Source of the DNA: Flammeovirgaceae bacterium UBA7330 | GTDB taxonomy: Bacteria > Bacteroidota > Bacteroidia > Cytophagales > Cyclobacteriaceae | Direction of reading: 5' to 3' | NCBI GenBank assembly: GCA_002471275.1 | Contig: DKPQ01000023.1 | Location: forward strand, 186,001 to 250,000 | Length of the DNA stretch: 64,000 nt | Shown: positions 35,938 to 45,106 of the stretch, one piece after another | Layout of the letters: every line of letters begins with the position of its first letter | Numbering within the stretch: position 1 is the first letter of the stretch | Made by a program: the position numbers and the translations under genes | The notes under the pieces: generated by a model | The model's database searches: none | What the model was told of the DNA's origin: nothing | The model's input: only the letters and a program-made list of their open reading frames with translations

Positions 35938-38151
35938 ATGAATCATAGAAAGGAATTGGAAATTTCCAACATCAAAAGCAGGAGTGAAATAAACACTGCA
36001 ATCATTTTTCTATTTTCAATGCTTATTCTTGGCGGCTGCGATCTCAGGTCCGGAAGGATGGAAACCGGAAAGGATTTCCCTACTTATGGAGGCAATAATT
36101 TAAACAACCGCTACTCACCCCTGTCACAAATCAATGAAGACAATGTAAACGATCTGGAAGTGGCTTGGACCTACCTGCCCATCGACACCTCATCAGGTGG
36201 GAGACGACGCGAGATACAATGCCAACCCATTGTTGTGAATGGGATTTTGTATGGCACTTCATCTGAGCTTGACCTGTTTGCACTAAATGCTGCCACGGGG
36301 GAACAACTGTGGAAGTATGAGCCTGATAAACGGCATGGCCACTCCAGCCGGGGTGTTACCTATTGGGAAAATGGTGAAAACAAACGGATTCTTTATACTG
36401 TTGGTCCCTTCCTTCATGCTGTCAATGCGCAAACGGGCCAACTGATCCCCACTTTTGGTGAGGAAGGCAAAGCTGATTTGCATGCAGGCCTTGGTGAGAA
36501 TTTGAAGCATGATGTGCAACAATTGTCCGTGAGAGCTACCTCTCCGGGTGTTATTTATAAAAACAACTACATCATTGGTTCAAGTGTATCGGAAGGCGGA
36601 GATGCAGCGCCAGGACATATACGTGCCTTTGATGTGATCACTGGTGAATTAAAATGGGTATTTCATACCATTCCCCAGCCAGGGGAGTTTGGTTATGACA
36701 CCTGGCCAGATGGTGCCTATCAAAAAATTGGGGGAGCAAACAACTGGGGAGGAATGGCTTTGGATGAAGATCGAGGGGTTGTTTACTTCGGAACTGGTTC
36801 TCCTTCATCTGACTTTTATGGTGGAGAAAGAGAGGGGATGAATCTGTTTTCCAATTGTATTCTTGCCCTGGATGCAGCCACAGGAGAAATGAAATGGTAT
36901 TTTCAGGCCATTCATCATGACCTGTGGGATCGTGATTTTCCCTGCCCTCCAAACCTGACCACGATAAACCACAATGGAAAAAGGATCGACGTTGTTGTTC
37001 AAACAGGTAAAGATGGCAACGTTTATGTATTAAACCGTGACACGGGAGAATCCATCTTCCCATTTGAAGAAAGACCTGTACCAACCAACGGACTTCCCGG
37101 TGAACATCCTTATCCTACCCAAAAGTTTCTTTCGAAGCCAAAGCCACTTTCCAGGCAATTAATGACTGAAGATGATATCACGGATATTTCAAAAGAGGCA
37201 CACGACTTTGTTTCAAAGCGTTTTTCAGAGTTTCCCAGGATGGAAAGTCCCTTCCAGCCTCCAACAACAGAAGGCACCATTCTCTTTGGTTATAATGGTG
37301 GAGCTGAATGGGGAGGAAATGCCACTGATCCTGATGGCATCCTCTATCAAAATGCTAACGCAGGTTTCCCGTGGGAATTGAAAATGATCAGGAAAGCTGA
37401 ACTCGATAATGAAACGAGTTTAATGTCTCCTGGAAATGCCCTATATGCTAAAAATTGTTCGGTTTGTCATGGCGTTAATAGGGAGGGAAATGCGGATGTT
37501 GTTCCCAGCCTGATTGGCATAGGTGAAAGGCGTTCAACCAATGAAATTGACAACCTCATTAGCCAGGGAAATGGACGCATGCCACCCTTCCCCTATCTCT
37601 CTGAGGAGAAACGGAAAGCCATTATCGATTTTTTACTTGGCAAGGAGATGATCCCTTCCGGTAAACCCAAAAAGATTGAAAAAGCGGATATCCATGACCA
37701 GAAGCAGGTTTCGGATTTCCCATACTCACCAGAATATGTCATTAAAACCTGGGATTACTTTACTGATCACAATGGTTATCCAGCCGTCAAGCCACCCTGG
37801 GGAACTTTGAATGCCATTGACCTGAATACCGGAGATTACTTATGGACAGTGCCATTGGGTGAATATCCTGAACTCACTGCAAAAGGTATCCCAACTACAG
37901 GCACGGCCACTTACGGTGGTCCCATCGTCACCGCCAGCGGACTTCTGTTTATCGCCAGTACAAGAGATGAAAAGATCAGGGCCTTCAAAAAGAAAACGGG
38001 CAAGGTAGTTTGGGAATATCAATTGAAAGCAGGGGCTTTTTCAACTCCCATAACCTATGAAGTAGATGGCAAGCAATACATTGCCATAGCTGTTGGTGGT
38101 GGCAGAGGCATGAAGCCAGGTGGCTGGTACATGGCCTTTACGCTCAACTAG
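35938..38151 (+). CDS. PQQ-dependent dehydrogenase fused to cytochrome c (paralog 2)
   Basis: 737 residues, lipoprotein (LGGC). It has the same plan as the protein at 21,418: a quinoprotein propeller with GELKWVFHTIP, WYFQAIHHDLWD and GGAEWGG segments, with a cytochrome c insert of haem motif CSVCH (Cys507-His511) and a GNGRMPPFPYLS segment for the Met ligand. It oxidises a sugar or alcohol in the periplasm. The two paralogs flank the lyase/glycosidase block, which suggests specialisation toward different released sugars. PQQ synthesis genes are not in the window. Confidence 0.88.
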   Translation: MNHRKELEISNIKSRSEINTAIIFLFSMLILGGCDLRSGRMETGKDFPTYGGNNLNNRYSPLSQINEDNVNDLEVAWTYLPIDTSSGGRRREIQCQPIVVNGILYGTSSELDLFALNAATGEQLWKYEPDKRHGHSSRGVTYWENGENKRILYTVGPFLHAVNAQTGQLIPTFGEEGKADLHAGLGENLKHDVQQLSVRATSPGVIYKNNYIIGSSVSEGGDAAPGHIRAFDVITGELKWVFHTIPQPGEFGYDTWPDGAYQKIGGANNWGGMALDEDRGVVYFGTGSPSSDFYGGEREGMNLFSNCILALDAATGEMKWYFQAIHHDLWDRDFPCPPNLTTINHNGKRIDVVVQTGKDGNVYVLNRDTGESIFPFEERPVPTNGLPGEHPYPTQKFLSKPKPLSRQLMTEDDITDISKEAHDFVSKRFSEFPRMESPFQPPTTEGTILFGYNGGAEWGGNATDPDGILYQNANAGFPWELKMIRKAELDNETSLMSPGNALYAKNCSVCHGVNREGNADVVPSLIGIGERRSTNEIDNLISQGNGRMPPFPYLSEEKRKAIIDFLLGKEMIPSGKPKKIEKADIHDQKQVSDFPYSPEYVIKTWDYFTDHNGYPAVKPPWGTLNAIDLNTGDYLWTVPLGEYPELTAKGIPTTGTATYGGPIVTASGLLFIASTRDEKIRAFKKKTGKVVWEYQLKAGAFSTPITYEVDGKQYIAIAVGGGRGMKPGGWYMAFTLN

Positions 38152-38193
38152 GGTGAAGCTGGATTTGAGAGATTTGACTATTTTATTCTATGA

Positions 38194-38721
38194 TTACCTA
38201 CTATTAAGCTCAATGAAATTGATGTTTGTTCCCTTATTTTTTGTTATTGCTCCACTCGTCTCAACAGTACAGTTGCTGGCTTCTACACCGACCACCGCAG
38301 GCATTCCTGTTTCATTGGTCAAATGCATACCAGAAGTCTCATACTCTCCAAATGGTGACATGGATTCACCGTGTTGTTCTCACCAGCAACTTTAATGGCT
38401 TAACCTCCTGGTGAAGTGCCTTGTCCAATATACCTGATCTTAAGCTCAATCAAAGTATTCTCATTCCCACTGATGAGAAACTCACTTGTGTGAGTCCTGG
38501 GCTTTAAAATTGTTCGAAGTTCAGTCTCTACAACGATCCGAACTCCGGCCAGGTTGAAGACATTATTATTCCCACTAAATGTCATAAACTGGAACATCCT
38601 TCGGTCCCTGCGTGCTGCCAAAGGATCCTTCATGAGGAAATCAGACAGATGGCAAGTACCCGGAGGACAAAGTCATAAGCATTGCGATGAAAAATAATCC
38701 TGTTATGGTTCGATAATTCAT
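38194..38721 (-). pseudogene. Decayed beta-helix lipoprotein gene
   Basis: The ATG at 38721 follows the GH38 stop by one base and gives a signal peptide (NYRTITGLFFIAMLMTLSSG) before a stop. A second frame at 38633-38400 reads QFMTFSGNNNVFNLAGVRIV and NTLIELKIRYIGQG, closely similar to QFIQFTGNNSVYDLTGARIM of the intact beta-helix protein at 25,588. A third piece down to 38194 (SPFGEYETSGMHLTNETG, NCTVETSG) resembles a C-terminus. Most of the middle, some 300 codons, is missing. It is a dead paralog of the 25,588 gene. Confidence 0.75.
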
Positions 38722-38722
38722 A

Positions 38723-41224
38723 TTAAAATCTAATCATGAAAGTTCTGATCTGATCACGTCCGATCCTGAAACTAAACTTATTTTCTTCAACCTTAACCTC
38801 GCTGCGAGGCTCGATTTCCTCTTCAATATGATTCGTTTCAATAACTGAAGCCACTTTGTATGGAAAGTAGACGTTGACCTCCTCATCTCTTCCTTCCGTT
38901 TCTACAATTCTCAGTATCAGCGGATATGGGTTATAGGCGTCCTGAACTGTTTTCACACTTGAAATCATCACGTGATCACTGTCAATACTGAAGAAGGATT
39001 TCTCCAGGGGAAAGGATTCATCTGTGAACCGCCATCCTGATATTTCACCGGGATGATTGTTTTCTTGCTTTGCCAGAAGTGGCTGATTAAATTGCCAGGC
39101 TTTTTGAGGAATATCATCATCCCTCCAATCTCCCTTGTGGGCAATCAAAGCGTATTTGAATGTATGGATACCCTCATCCATTCGTGGGTCCATATCACGG
39201 GCTCCACGAACCACCGACATAGACATTTTTCCCTTGTTGATATGGAAACCATATTTCCCATTGTTCAATAAGGTGACACCTTCGTTATTATTTGAATAAT
39301 CAATCCATTTCTGGGTGGGGAAATCCAGATCAGCATCTTTTCTTTCAACATACCCGTATTGCTGATCATAAAAGGCCTTTCCTTTCTCTATGCTCGTAGG
39401 AAAAACCACCTGCAGTAATTTATTGTGGCTGTGCCAATCCACCTCCATCTCAAAATCAATTTGATCGGAATTGGCATTCAGCGTCATCGTCCGGACGATT
39501 CTGGTGGATTGGAAGAAGTCCTCCCATTTTACTGTGATACTCAGGGGCGATTGTGAGACGACTTCCGGAGCTTTCAGGGATTGGAATGAAAACGATTTAC
39601 CTGTAAACTTCGTGCTCCAGCTACTTCCATTGTCTTCAAGAAGTTGTAAGCTATTTCCACTCCCTTTTAAGAGTTCTTTGTTAAGCACTTTGCTGTAAAT
39701 GCTTGTTAATCCTGACACATCCCATTTGATCACGTAGAAGCTGTTTTCAACACTGTTGCCATCAACCTTGAGATCTGAAACAGGTTTTTCGGTCTTTTCT
39801 TCCACGACCTCATACACCCTGTATCCCAGGGGCGGAATATCCTGAGCATCTAATAAAACACTGACCTTCAATCCGTCATTAGATTGATCTACAATGGAGT
39901 AGGCCACCGCTTTTCCCGACGGATCTTTGATATTAAAAGAGGCTGGTTTTTTGATAAATTTGATTTCGGCTTCAACATATTGGCTGACAGGCCATGAATG
40001 AGGATTGTAAACCACAAGTGGGATACCGTCCATATCAATATTGATTCTTGCCCCGATATTTTCGAGACCGGCATTTAACTGCTCGGTAGTGATCTCCTCT
40101 AACCGTTCATAATCCCGGTACACATCATTAGCCCCTAGCCCGGTAAAAGTGCCCGCCATGATGTCATGGAACTGATTAAATAGCAGGATCTTCCATGCTT
40201 CGGCAAAGTCTTCACGCGGAAAAAATGGTTTGCCCTTGTGAAGCGTTCCGATGACCGAAAACTTCTCCGCTGTTAATAATTGGTTCTCATAATAGCGGTT
40301 AAGCTTTTTTATTCTTGCATGGGAAGTGTAGCAGCCTAACCATTGTTGTCCATTGGGTTGAATCCCGAATTCCTCTTTTTGAACGGGCCATTTGTTATCA
40401 GTATCCTCCAAATCCTCAAAGAATTGATAAGGATTCACAAATTCAAAACTCATGTCGTGCTTTTCCGACAGGTTTTTCAGTGCCTGCAGGTCACCCTCGT
40501 CCGGTCCTCCACCGTGATCTCCCTTCCCTACGGTGACCATTGGTGTATCATACCCGGATACTCCGGTCCATTCCTTGATATATTCAGGCATTTTGCCAAA
40601 GCTTGGGTTGTAATGGTCAGGTATTTTATAACCCAGCAGCCTGGTACCGTCACTCGACTCCCACCAGAAAATCTTCTTGCCTTCAGGTGCCGCCCGACTA
40701 AAAACGTAGTATTTGATGCCGCAACCCACATAGATTTTCGGAATAGTGGACGTGTGCCCGGTAAACATATCAGGAGACCAGGCAATTGGAATGCTTTCAA
40801 TTCCCAGATGTTTGGAATAGTAATCTTTGGATATCAAGAATTGCCGGATAAGACTTTCTCCCGAAGGCATCGACTCATCCGTTTCTACCCATTGGCCACC
40901 TACCACACTCCATCTTTTATTGGCAATGTATTGCTTTACCCTTTCAAATACTTCCGGGGAACGCTGTTGGATTGAGGAATAATACAGTAAAGAACTTTGC
41001 GTGAATTTGAGGTCCGGATACTTATCCATCATGTTGAGGACGTTGAAAAATGTGTTGTAGACCTCCCGATTTTCTATCTCATTCCATCGCCACCTGTACA
41101 CCGGATCCATGTGGGCATGACCGGCTACCCGGACCTTTTGAATCTCAGGCCCGGATTTTTTCTGGCTATGACTTTGTGTGTTTAAGAAAAGGAGTGCAAT
41201 GAGGCTTAATGTCAGTTGTTTCAT
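38723..41224 (-). CDS. Glycoside hydrolase family 38 alpha-mannosidase-like enzyme
   Basis: 833 residues with a signal peptide ending near TQSHSQ. The GH38 catalytic domain opens with AGHAHMDPVYRWRWNE (zinc His and Asp), followed by VGGQWVETDESMPSGESL and the nucleophile region AWSPDMFTGHTSTIP; a further zinc His lies in FNQFHDIMAGT. The C-terminal 400 residues are the beta-sandwich domains of the family. It would release alpha-mannose or a related sugar in the periplasm. Upstream lies a truncated coding end in the same orientation, downstream the decayed beta-helix gene, so an operon here has been cut down. Confidence 0.88.
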   Translation of the reverse strand: MKQLTLSLIALLFLNTQSHSQKKSGPEIQKVRVAGHAHMDPVYRWRWNEIENREVYNTFFNVLNMMDKYPDLKFTQSSLLYYSSIQQRSPEVFERVKQYIANKRWSVVGGQWVETDESMPSGESLIRQFLISKDYYSKHLGIESIPIAWSPDMFTGHTSTIPKIYVGCGIKYYVFSRAAPEGKKIFWWESSDGTRLLGYKIPDHYNPSFGKMPEYIKEWTGVSGYDTPMVTVGKGDHGGGPDEGDLQALKNLSEKHDMSFEFVNPYQFFEDLEDTDNKWPVQKEEFGIQPNGQQWLGCYTSHARIKKLNRYYENQLLTAEKFSVIGTLHKGKPFFPREDFAEAWKILLFNQFHDIMAGTFTGLGANDVYRDYERLEEITTEQLNAGLENIGARINIDMDGIPLVVYNPHSWPVSQYVEAEIKFIKKPASFNIKDPSGKAVAYSIVDQSNDGLKVSVLLDAQDIPPLGYRVYEVVEEKTEKPVSDLKVDGNSVENSFYVIKWDVSGLTSIYSKVLNKELLKGSGNSLQLLEDNGSSWSTKFTGKSFSFQSLKAPEVVSQSPLSITVKWEDFFQSTRIVRTMTLNANSDQIDFEMEVDWHSHNKLLQVVFPTSIEKGKAFYDQQYGYVERKDADLDFPTQKWIDYSNNNEGVTLLNNGKYGFHINKGKMSMSVVRGARDMDPRMDEGIHTFKYALIAHKGDWRDDDIPQKAWQFNQPLLAKQENNHPGEISGWRFTDESFPLEKSFFSIDSDHVMISSVKTVQDAYNPYPLILRIVETEGRDEEVNVYFPYKVASVIETNHIEEEIEPRSEVKVEENKFSFRIGRDQIRTFMIRF

Positions 41225-41249
41225 ATGACCTTTTACAAAATATGGGGTG

Positions 41250-41381
41250 TTACTTTAATGTGATGGTCCTGAAAGAACCAGTGTCCAATTGATATTGCTT
41301 TTTCTTAAAGATAATGATAACCGGGACTTCGTTGTGTAAAAAGAGTTTCCCGGCTTTCTTTTCCAGTACTACATTCCCCTT
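41250..41381 (-). pseudogene. C-terminal fragment of an unidentified gene
   Basis: An open stretch of 43 codons ends in LEKKAGKLFLHNEV and a KYQLD-like strand segment (KQYQLDTGSFRTITLK) before a stop 26 bases upstream of the GH38 start. The strand-rich, coding-like composition suggests the last beta-domain of a secreted glycosidase. It begins without start codon or signal peptide and meets the headless GH88 fragment within 10 bases, so the rest was lost in a rearrangement. Confidence 0.45.
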
Positions 41382-41389
41382 TCATCTGA

Positions 41390-42079
41390 GGCAATGTCGT
41401 AGCCGATAACCTGATCAACCTGGAGCTGTTGTTTTGGGCTTCCAAAAACGGGGGGTCCTCTACCCTGTATGATATTGCCGTCAGCCATGCCGAGGTTACC
41501 ATGAAAAATCATTTCAGGCCAGACAACACCTCTTATCACGTGGTGATTTATGATAAGGAGAGCGGCAAGAAGATAAAAGCTGTGACGCACCAGGGACTCG
41601 ATGATGAAACGATGTGGGCACGGGGTCAGGCCTGGGCGGTTTATGGCTATACGATGATCTACAGGGAAACCAGGGATCCTAAGTTTCTGGAATTTGCACA
41701 TGCAGTGACCAGACCTTTCCTTGACGGACTTCCTCAGGACCTGATCCCCTACTGGGATTTTGATGCTGCCCGTGAAGAGAGAACTCCCAAAGACGCTTCT
41801 GCCGCCGCTGTGGTTGCCTCTGCTTTGCTTGAGCTAGCTTCCTATACAGAAGATAAAAAGCTCAGAGAAGAATATCTATCCAAGGCAGAGAAAATGTTGT
41901 TTAATCTATCCTCTAAAACTTACCAAAGTAGAAATCATAATAGTGCCTTCCTGCTTCATTCCACGGGACACTTCCCCAATGGCAGCGAAATAGATTACTC
42001 CATCATCTATGCTGACTATTATTATATCGAGGGTTTGATCAGGTTGAGAAGGATTAGAAATGAGGAGGATGTGATTTGA
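41390..42079 (+). pseudogene. Truncated GH88 unsaturated glucuronyl hydrolase
   Basis: The reading frame from 41390 (VVADNLINLELLFWASKN, DIAVSHAEVTMKNHFRPD, VTHQGLDDETMWARGQAW, DFDAAREERTPKDASAAA) is the C-terminal half to two-thirds of GH88 enzymes, which hydrolyse the unsaturated uronate left by lyases. The N-terminal portion with signal peptide and the first catalytic Asp is absent, and the first internal ATG (41429) is inside the conserved core. The remaining protein is not expected to be active. It ends normally at 42079. Confidence 0.85.
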
Positions 42080-42167
42080 GATAAATTTATTTTGAGCAAG
42101 TTCAGCCAATTCAATCAGCTAAACTGAGAGGCTTGTATTTTCATGAAAGAGGAACCTTATTCCTCCT

Positions 42168-42175
42168 TACATTTG
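42168..42175 (+). promoter_or_regulatory. -7 promoter element of the nucleoside hydrolase-like gene
   Basis: TACATTTG matches TAnnTTTG exactly and lies 26 bases before the ATG at 42201. The same octamer precedes the VWA gene (15488). Confidence 0.4.
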
Positions 42176-42200
42176 TGGGCTAAAGACACTAAAAATATCT

Positions 42201-43103
42201 ATGAAGGCCACACTGATTTTTTTTCTTTTACTCGTTCTTTTCAAAGTTTCATTCATTTCAGCCCAACCTGTCAAAATCATATTTGATACGGATATGGAAT
42301 CCGATGTGGATGATGTTGCTGCTCTGGCCATGCTTCATGGTCTTGCCGATCAGGGAGATGCGGAAATCCTGGCCACCATCAGCTCAAGCCTTAATCCCTG
42401 GTCAGCTCCAACGATAGATGTCATCAATACTTATTTTGGAAGGCCTGATATCCCCATTGGGAATGTGAAGACCAAAGGGGTTTATAGAAATTCCATCTAT
42501 GCCAAACCACTTTCCGAACAATTCCCACAGAATATCGGATTGGGTGAAAAAGCACAGGAAGCTACCAGCTTGTATCGCCGGATTTTAAGTGAGCAGGAAG
42601 ACGCCAGCGTGGTTATTGTCACTGTCGGCTACCTCACCAATCTCTCCAAGCTTCTCTCCAGCGAACCGGATGAATTAAGTCCGCTGACCGGAATGGAGCT
42701 GGTCAAAAAGAAGGTGAAGCATTATGTGTGCATGGGCGGCCGCTATCCACAGGAGCAGGACCCCGGAAAATGGGGCAACTTCAAACCAGACCCGGAGGCA
42801 GTTGTGCATGTAACCAATGAATGGCCAACACTGATCACATTTACCACAGGCGGGGTATTTTCCAATGCCATCCCAACGGGGAAAATCTTGTTTACCAACA
42901 AAGCAGAAAAAGGAAATCCCGTGTCCACTGCCTACAAAATATTCCTGAAAAGCTGGAACCGTGACTACCACCACAGTGCGGACCTGATCGCCGTATATGT
43001 GGCAGTGAGAGGGCATGAACCCTATTTTACTTTAAGAGAAGATGGCTACTTCCATATTTTTGAAGACGGTGCATATGTGGCGATTCAAGCCCAACAGACC
43101 TAA
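42201..43103 (+). CDS. Exported nucleoside hydrolase-like protein with C-terminal frameshift
   Basis: 300 residues with a signal peptide ending near FISAQP. The IUNH metal motif is IFDTDMESDVDDVAAL, followed by VTVGYLTNLSKLL and a C-terminal WNRDYHHSADLIAVY. Family members cleave the N-glycosidic bond of nucleosides; in polysaccharide loci exported homologs may act on other ribosides. The frame ends early at 43103, yet the +1 frame continues as FKPNRPNHKIV, FAAGIDPLQVAADF and DELLIK to a stop at 43183-43185. That is the expected family C-terminus, so a single base shift near 43076 truncates it. The catalytic core remains whole. Confidence 0.78.
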   Translation: MKATLIFFLLLVLFKVSFISAQPVKIIFDTDMESDVDDVAALAMLHGLADQGDAEILATISSSLNPWSAPTIDVINTYFGRPDIPIGNVKTKGVYRNSIYAKPLSEQFPQNIGLGEKAQEATSLYRRILSEQEDASVVIVTVGYLTNLSKLLSSEPDELSPLTGMELVKKKVKHYVCMGGRYPQEQDPGKWGNFKPDPEAVVHVTNEWPTLITFTTGGVFSNAIPTGKILFTNKAEKGNPVSTAYKIFLKSWNRDYHHSADLIAVYVAVRGHEPYFTLREDGYFHIFEDGAYVAIQAQQT

Positions 43104-43264
43104 CCATAAAATTGTGAGTGATTTCGCAGCGGGTATCGATCCCTTGCAGGTAGCAGCCGACTTTGATGAGTTGTTGATAAAGTGAGAATCACCTACTCAA
43201 AATGGCATCTCAGCCTGTTAAAAAACACTTGAGATTAAAACTTCAAATTTTATTAGTGGATTAC
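43104..43264. other. Frameshifted end of the nucleoside hydrolase gene and spacer
   Basis: 43104-43185 carries the displaced last 27 codons of the nucleoside hydrolase-like gene in the +1 frame. From 43186 to 43264 I see no gene; it precedes the tRNA promoter. Confidence 0.6.
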
Positions 43265-43295
43265 TTTTCTAAAAGATTAGGTCGACATAAATTTG
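43265..43295 (+). promoter_or_regulatory. tRNA promoter
   Basis: TTTT at 43265-43268 is separated by 19 bases from TAAATTTG at 43288-43295, close to the Bacteroidota pattern TTTG-N19-TAnnTTTG. Transcription would begin about 43302, roughly 12 bases before the first, broken tRNA copy. Confidence 0.5.
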
Positions 43296-43313
43296 CAGTC
43301 GCTTTCAAAGCAA

Positions 43314-43366
43314 GCCTCCTTGGCTCAGCTGCGGTTCGGCGCTCCGATAGAGCAACTGACTAGGAG
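43314..43366 (+). pseudogene. Partial, interrupted tRNA-Thr copy
   Basis: GCCTCCTTGGCTCAGCT reproduces the acceptor 5' strand and D-arm of the tRNA-Thr gene 100 bp downstream. A 17-base insert (GCGGTTCGGCGCTCCGA) replaces part of the D-loop, then TAGAGCAACTGACT resumes the match up to the anticodon stem. No anticodon, T-arm or 3' acceptor strand follows. It sits directly behind the tRNA promoter. Confidence 0.75.
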
Positions 43367-43413
43367 AATCAATCAAAAGAGATTGATAGAAAATAAGAAA
43401 TTAAAAGTAAGCA

Positions 43414-43486
<73 letters not shown>

Positions 43487-43495
43487 CATTTTTAA

Positions 43496-43528
43496 AGACA
43501 ATCATGGTAGTTCGTGGTTGTCTTTTTT
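43496..43528 (+). terminator. tRNA terminator
   Basis: AGACAATCATG (43496-43506) pairs with CGTGGTTGTCT (43513-43523), allowing two G-U pairs, and a run of six T follows (43523-43528). Confidence 0.8.
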
Positions 43529-43929
43529 GTTTGAGGGTCTTATATATCATTCCATTGAATAGCTTTTATTTAAACGGTGCATAATCACCGAATAGGTCAT
43601 TGGCTGTGTGCCTCCATTTAACCATATACCTGTCGAACACTAAATTGTGCTACTGTCCGGATACCACCTGGCATCGACCTGTCGAATAACCAACCTACAA
43701 TTAAAAGCCCATATTTCGCCTATTTCCAGCTTGATTGCTATCGACCAAACGGGTCAAAACTGTTTAACATTCACTCGCCGAAACTTAAACACCATTCGCC
43801 GACAGACATTCCAGTCAAAATTTCAATCCTCCTAGGTTAGGGGTATAATTCAAAAAAGCGATGAGCAAAAACAGGACGTAATCTAGCAAAGCATTGGCTA
43901 TGCTAATTAATTCCAAAATCAATAAGCCT
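43529..43929. other. Regulatory region before the two-component cluster
   Basis: No gene is supported. It holds a direct repeat ACCTGTCGAA (43628 and 43677), one isolated TCACCGAA-type half-site (43586) and the paired direct-repeat site at 43773-43803. It probably carries the main promoter of the signalling genes. Confidence 0.5.
43773..43803 (+). promoter_or_regulatory. Direct-repeat operator candidate 1 (21-bp spacing)
   Basis: CGCCGA occurs at 43776 and again at 43797, 21 bp apart, within ATTCGCCGA/CTCGCCGAAACTTAAAC. The second copy of this arrangement lies at 50473-50503. Two direct half-sites two helix turns apart is the geometry of LytTR-type operators, and a LytTR regulator is encoded in the cluster. 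Confidence 0.5.
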
Positions 43930-44298
43930 ATGAAAAATATTATACTGATCGATGATGAAAACACTCTTAGAGAGTCAATGGCTGACTTGCTTGAAGTCAT
44001 TGGTCACAAAGTGGATTCATATCCTTCTATTCATTCAGCAATGATGAATTCAGATCTTGCCATGTACGATGTTGTTATCTGTGATGTCGGACTTCCCGGA
44101 GAAGATGCCTTTCTTTTCGCTCAAACCATAAAAGAAAGCTTTACGCAACATTCTTTCATTCTGCTTTCTGCTTTCTCAGAAAGAGAGACTATTCAAAGAG
44201 GTATAGAGGCCGGTGCAGACCATTACCTGGTGAAACCACCCTCCGTCGAAGAACTGGAATCGGCCATTAACAATCTAAATCCTCATAGTTATGCGTAA
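43930..44298 (+). CDS. Single-domain response regulator (REC)
   Basis: About 122 residues. I start at ATG 43930 (MKNIILIDDE), where the REC fold begins; an upstream in-frame ATG at 43894 adds 12 non-family residues. The acidic pair is Asp8-Asp9, the phosphoacceptor is Asp52 (VVICDVGLPG), then LLSAFSE (Ser) and LVKPPS (Lys). No output domain is attached, so it acts as a relay or by protein binding. Its last 8 bases overlap the next gene. It is the first of nine signalling genes and lies behind the direct-repeat site. Confidence 0.88.
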   Translation: MKNIILIDDENTLRESMADLLEVIGHKVDSYPSIHSAMMNSDLAMYDVVICDVGLPGEDAFLFAQTIKESFTQHSFILLSAFSERETIQRGIEAGADHYLVKPPSVEELESAINNLNPHSYA

Positions 44299-45028
44299 CA
44301 GGATACTCATAGTTGAGGATGAAAAGGCTATTAGAGAAACTCTGACGGACCTCTTCTCAGCAGAATACACCATCAAATCAGCTAACAACGGGGTTAGGGC
44401 TCTGGAAGCGCTTCCTCTCTACAGACCTCATTTGATCATCAGCGATATCATTATGCCTGATATGGACGGGATTCAGTTACTAAATACCCTGAAATCAGAT
44501 AAGGAATGGAATGATATACCCGTGATACTTCTCACAGCTAAGGGTGAACAGGAAGACCGGATCACCGGGCTGGAGATAGGTGCTGATGCATACATTGCCA
44601 AGCCATTCGATTTCCAGGAGTTGTCATTGGTTGCCAGGAACTTAGTGGAATTAAAAAGTAACATCCTTAATGGCTCATACACTTACAAAGGAGAAATCGA
44701 GGATACAAATGGAGATACTATCTTCTTAAAGAAACTAACTGATTTACTAAATGAACGGCTAAAGGAAAACAAGATTTCCCTTCCTATGGTTGCCCAATAC
44801 TTTGCTTTATCGGAATCGGGATTTAAGTCCAAACTTAAACGTGTGGCCGGAAAGACCTTTCTTGATTTTACACGTGAATTCCGACTAAAAAAATCAAGAG
44901 AACACCTGATTACACAGCAATATAATGTCTCTGAAGTAGCCCGGATAACTGGCTTCCGTTCTGTAGCACACTTTTCCGATGCCTTCAAAAGGTATTTTGG
45001 AGTCAGCCCATCAAACCTTTTAGTCTAA
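44291..45028 (+). CDS. Response regulator, REC plus AraC-type DNA-binding domain
   Basis: 245 residues. The REC domain has Glu9-Asp10, phosphoacceptor Asp52 (LIISDIIMPDMDG), LLTAKG and AKPFDF. A linker of about 30 residues precedes an AraC/XylS double helix-turn-helix (about 150-245): LPMVAQYFALSESGFKSKL and YNVSEVARITGFRSVAHF with FKRYFGVSPS. It is a transcription factor working downstream of a kinase, probably the PAS kinase encoded next. It overlaps the previous gene by 8 bases. Its own binding site is not identified. Confidence 0.92.
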   Translation: MRNRILIVEDEKAIRETLTDLFSAEYTIKSANNGVRALEALPLYRPHLIISDIIMPDMDGIQLLNTLKSDKEWNDIPVILLTAKGEQEDRITGLEIGADAYIAKPFDFQELSLVARNLVELKSNILNGSYTYKGEIEDTNGDTIFLKKLTDLLNERLKENKISLPMVAQYFALSESGFKSKLKRVAGKTFLDFTREFRLKKSREHLITQQYNVSEVARITGFRSVAHFSDAFKRYFGVSPSNLLV

Positions 45029-45106
45029 AGCTTAAATTTTTCGCCCTTGGACACTTCACCAACAATTTACGCCAAGTCAGATCATATTCACACCAAAATA
45101 TCTACC

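Noticed and set aside
38120..38395. Plus-strand open frame after the second quinoprotein
   Set aside because: It begins inside the quinoprotein gene and runs antisense to the beta-helix remnant, which explains the sequence better.
41369..41701. Minus-strand 110-codon frame
   Set aside because: It is the antisense shadow of the GH88 fragment, whose plus-strand frame is clearly homologous.
20412..43103. Classical polysaccharide utilisation locus with SusC/SusD
   Set aside because: No TonB-dependent receptor or SusD-like lipoprotein is encoded in the region; only a barrel relic is seen.
43314..43366. Second functional tRNA-Thr
   Set aside because: It lacks the anticodon, T-arm and 3' acceptor strand.
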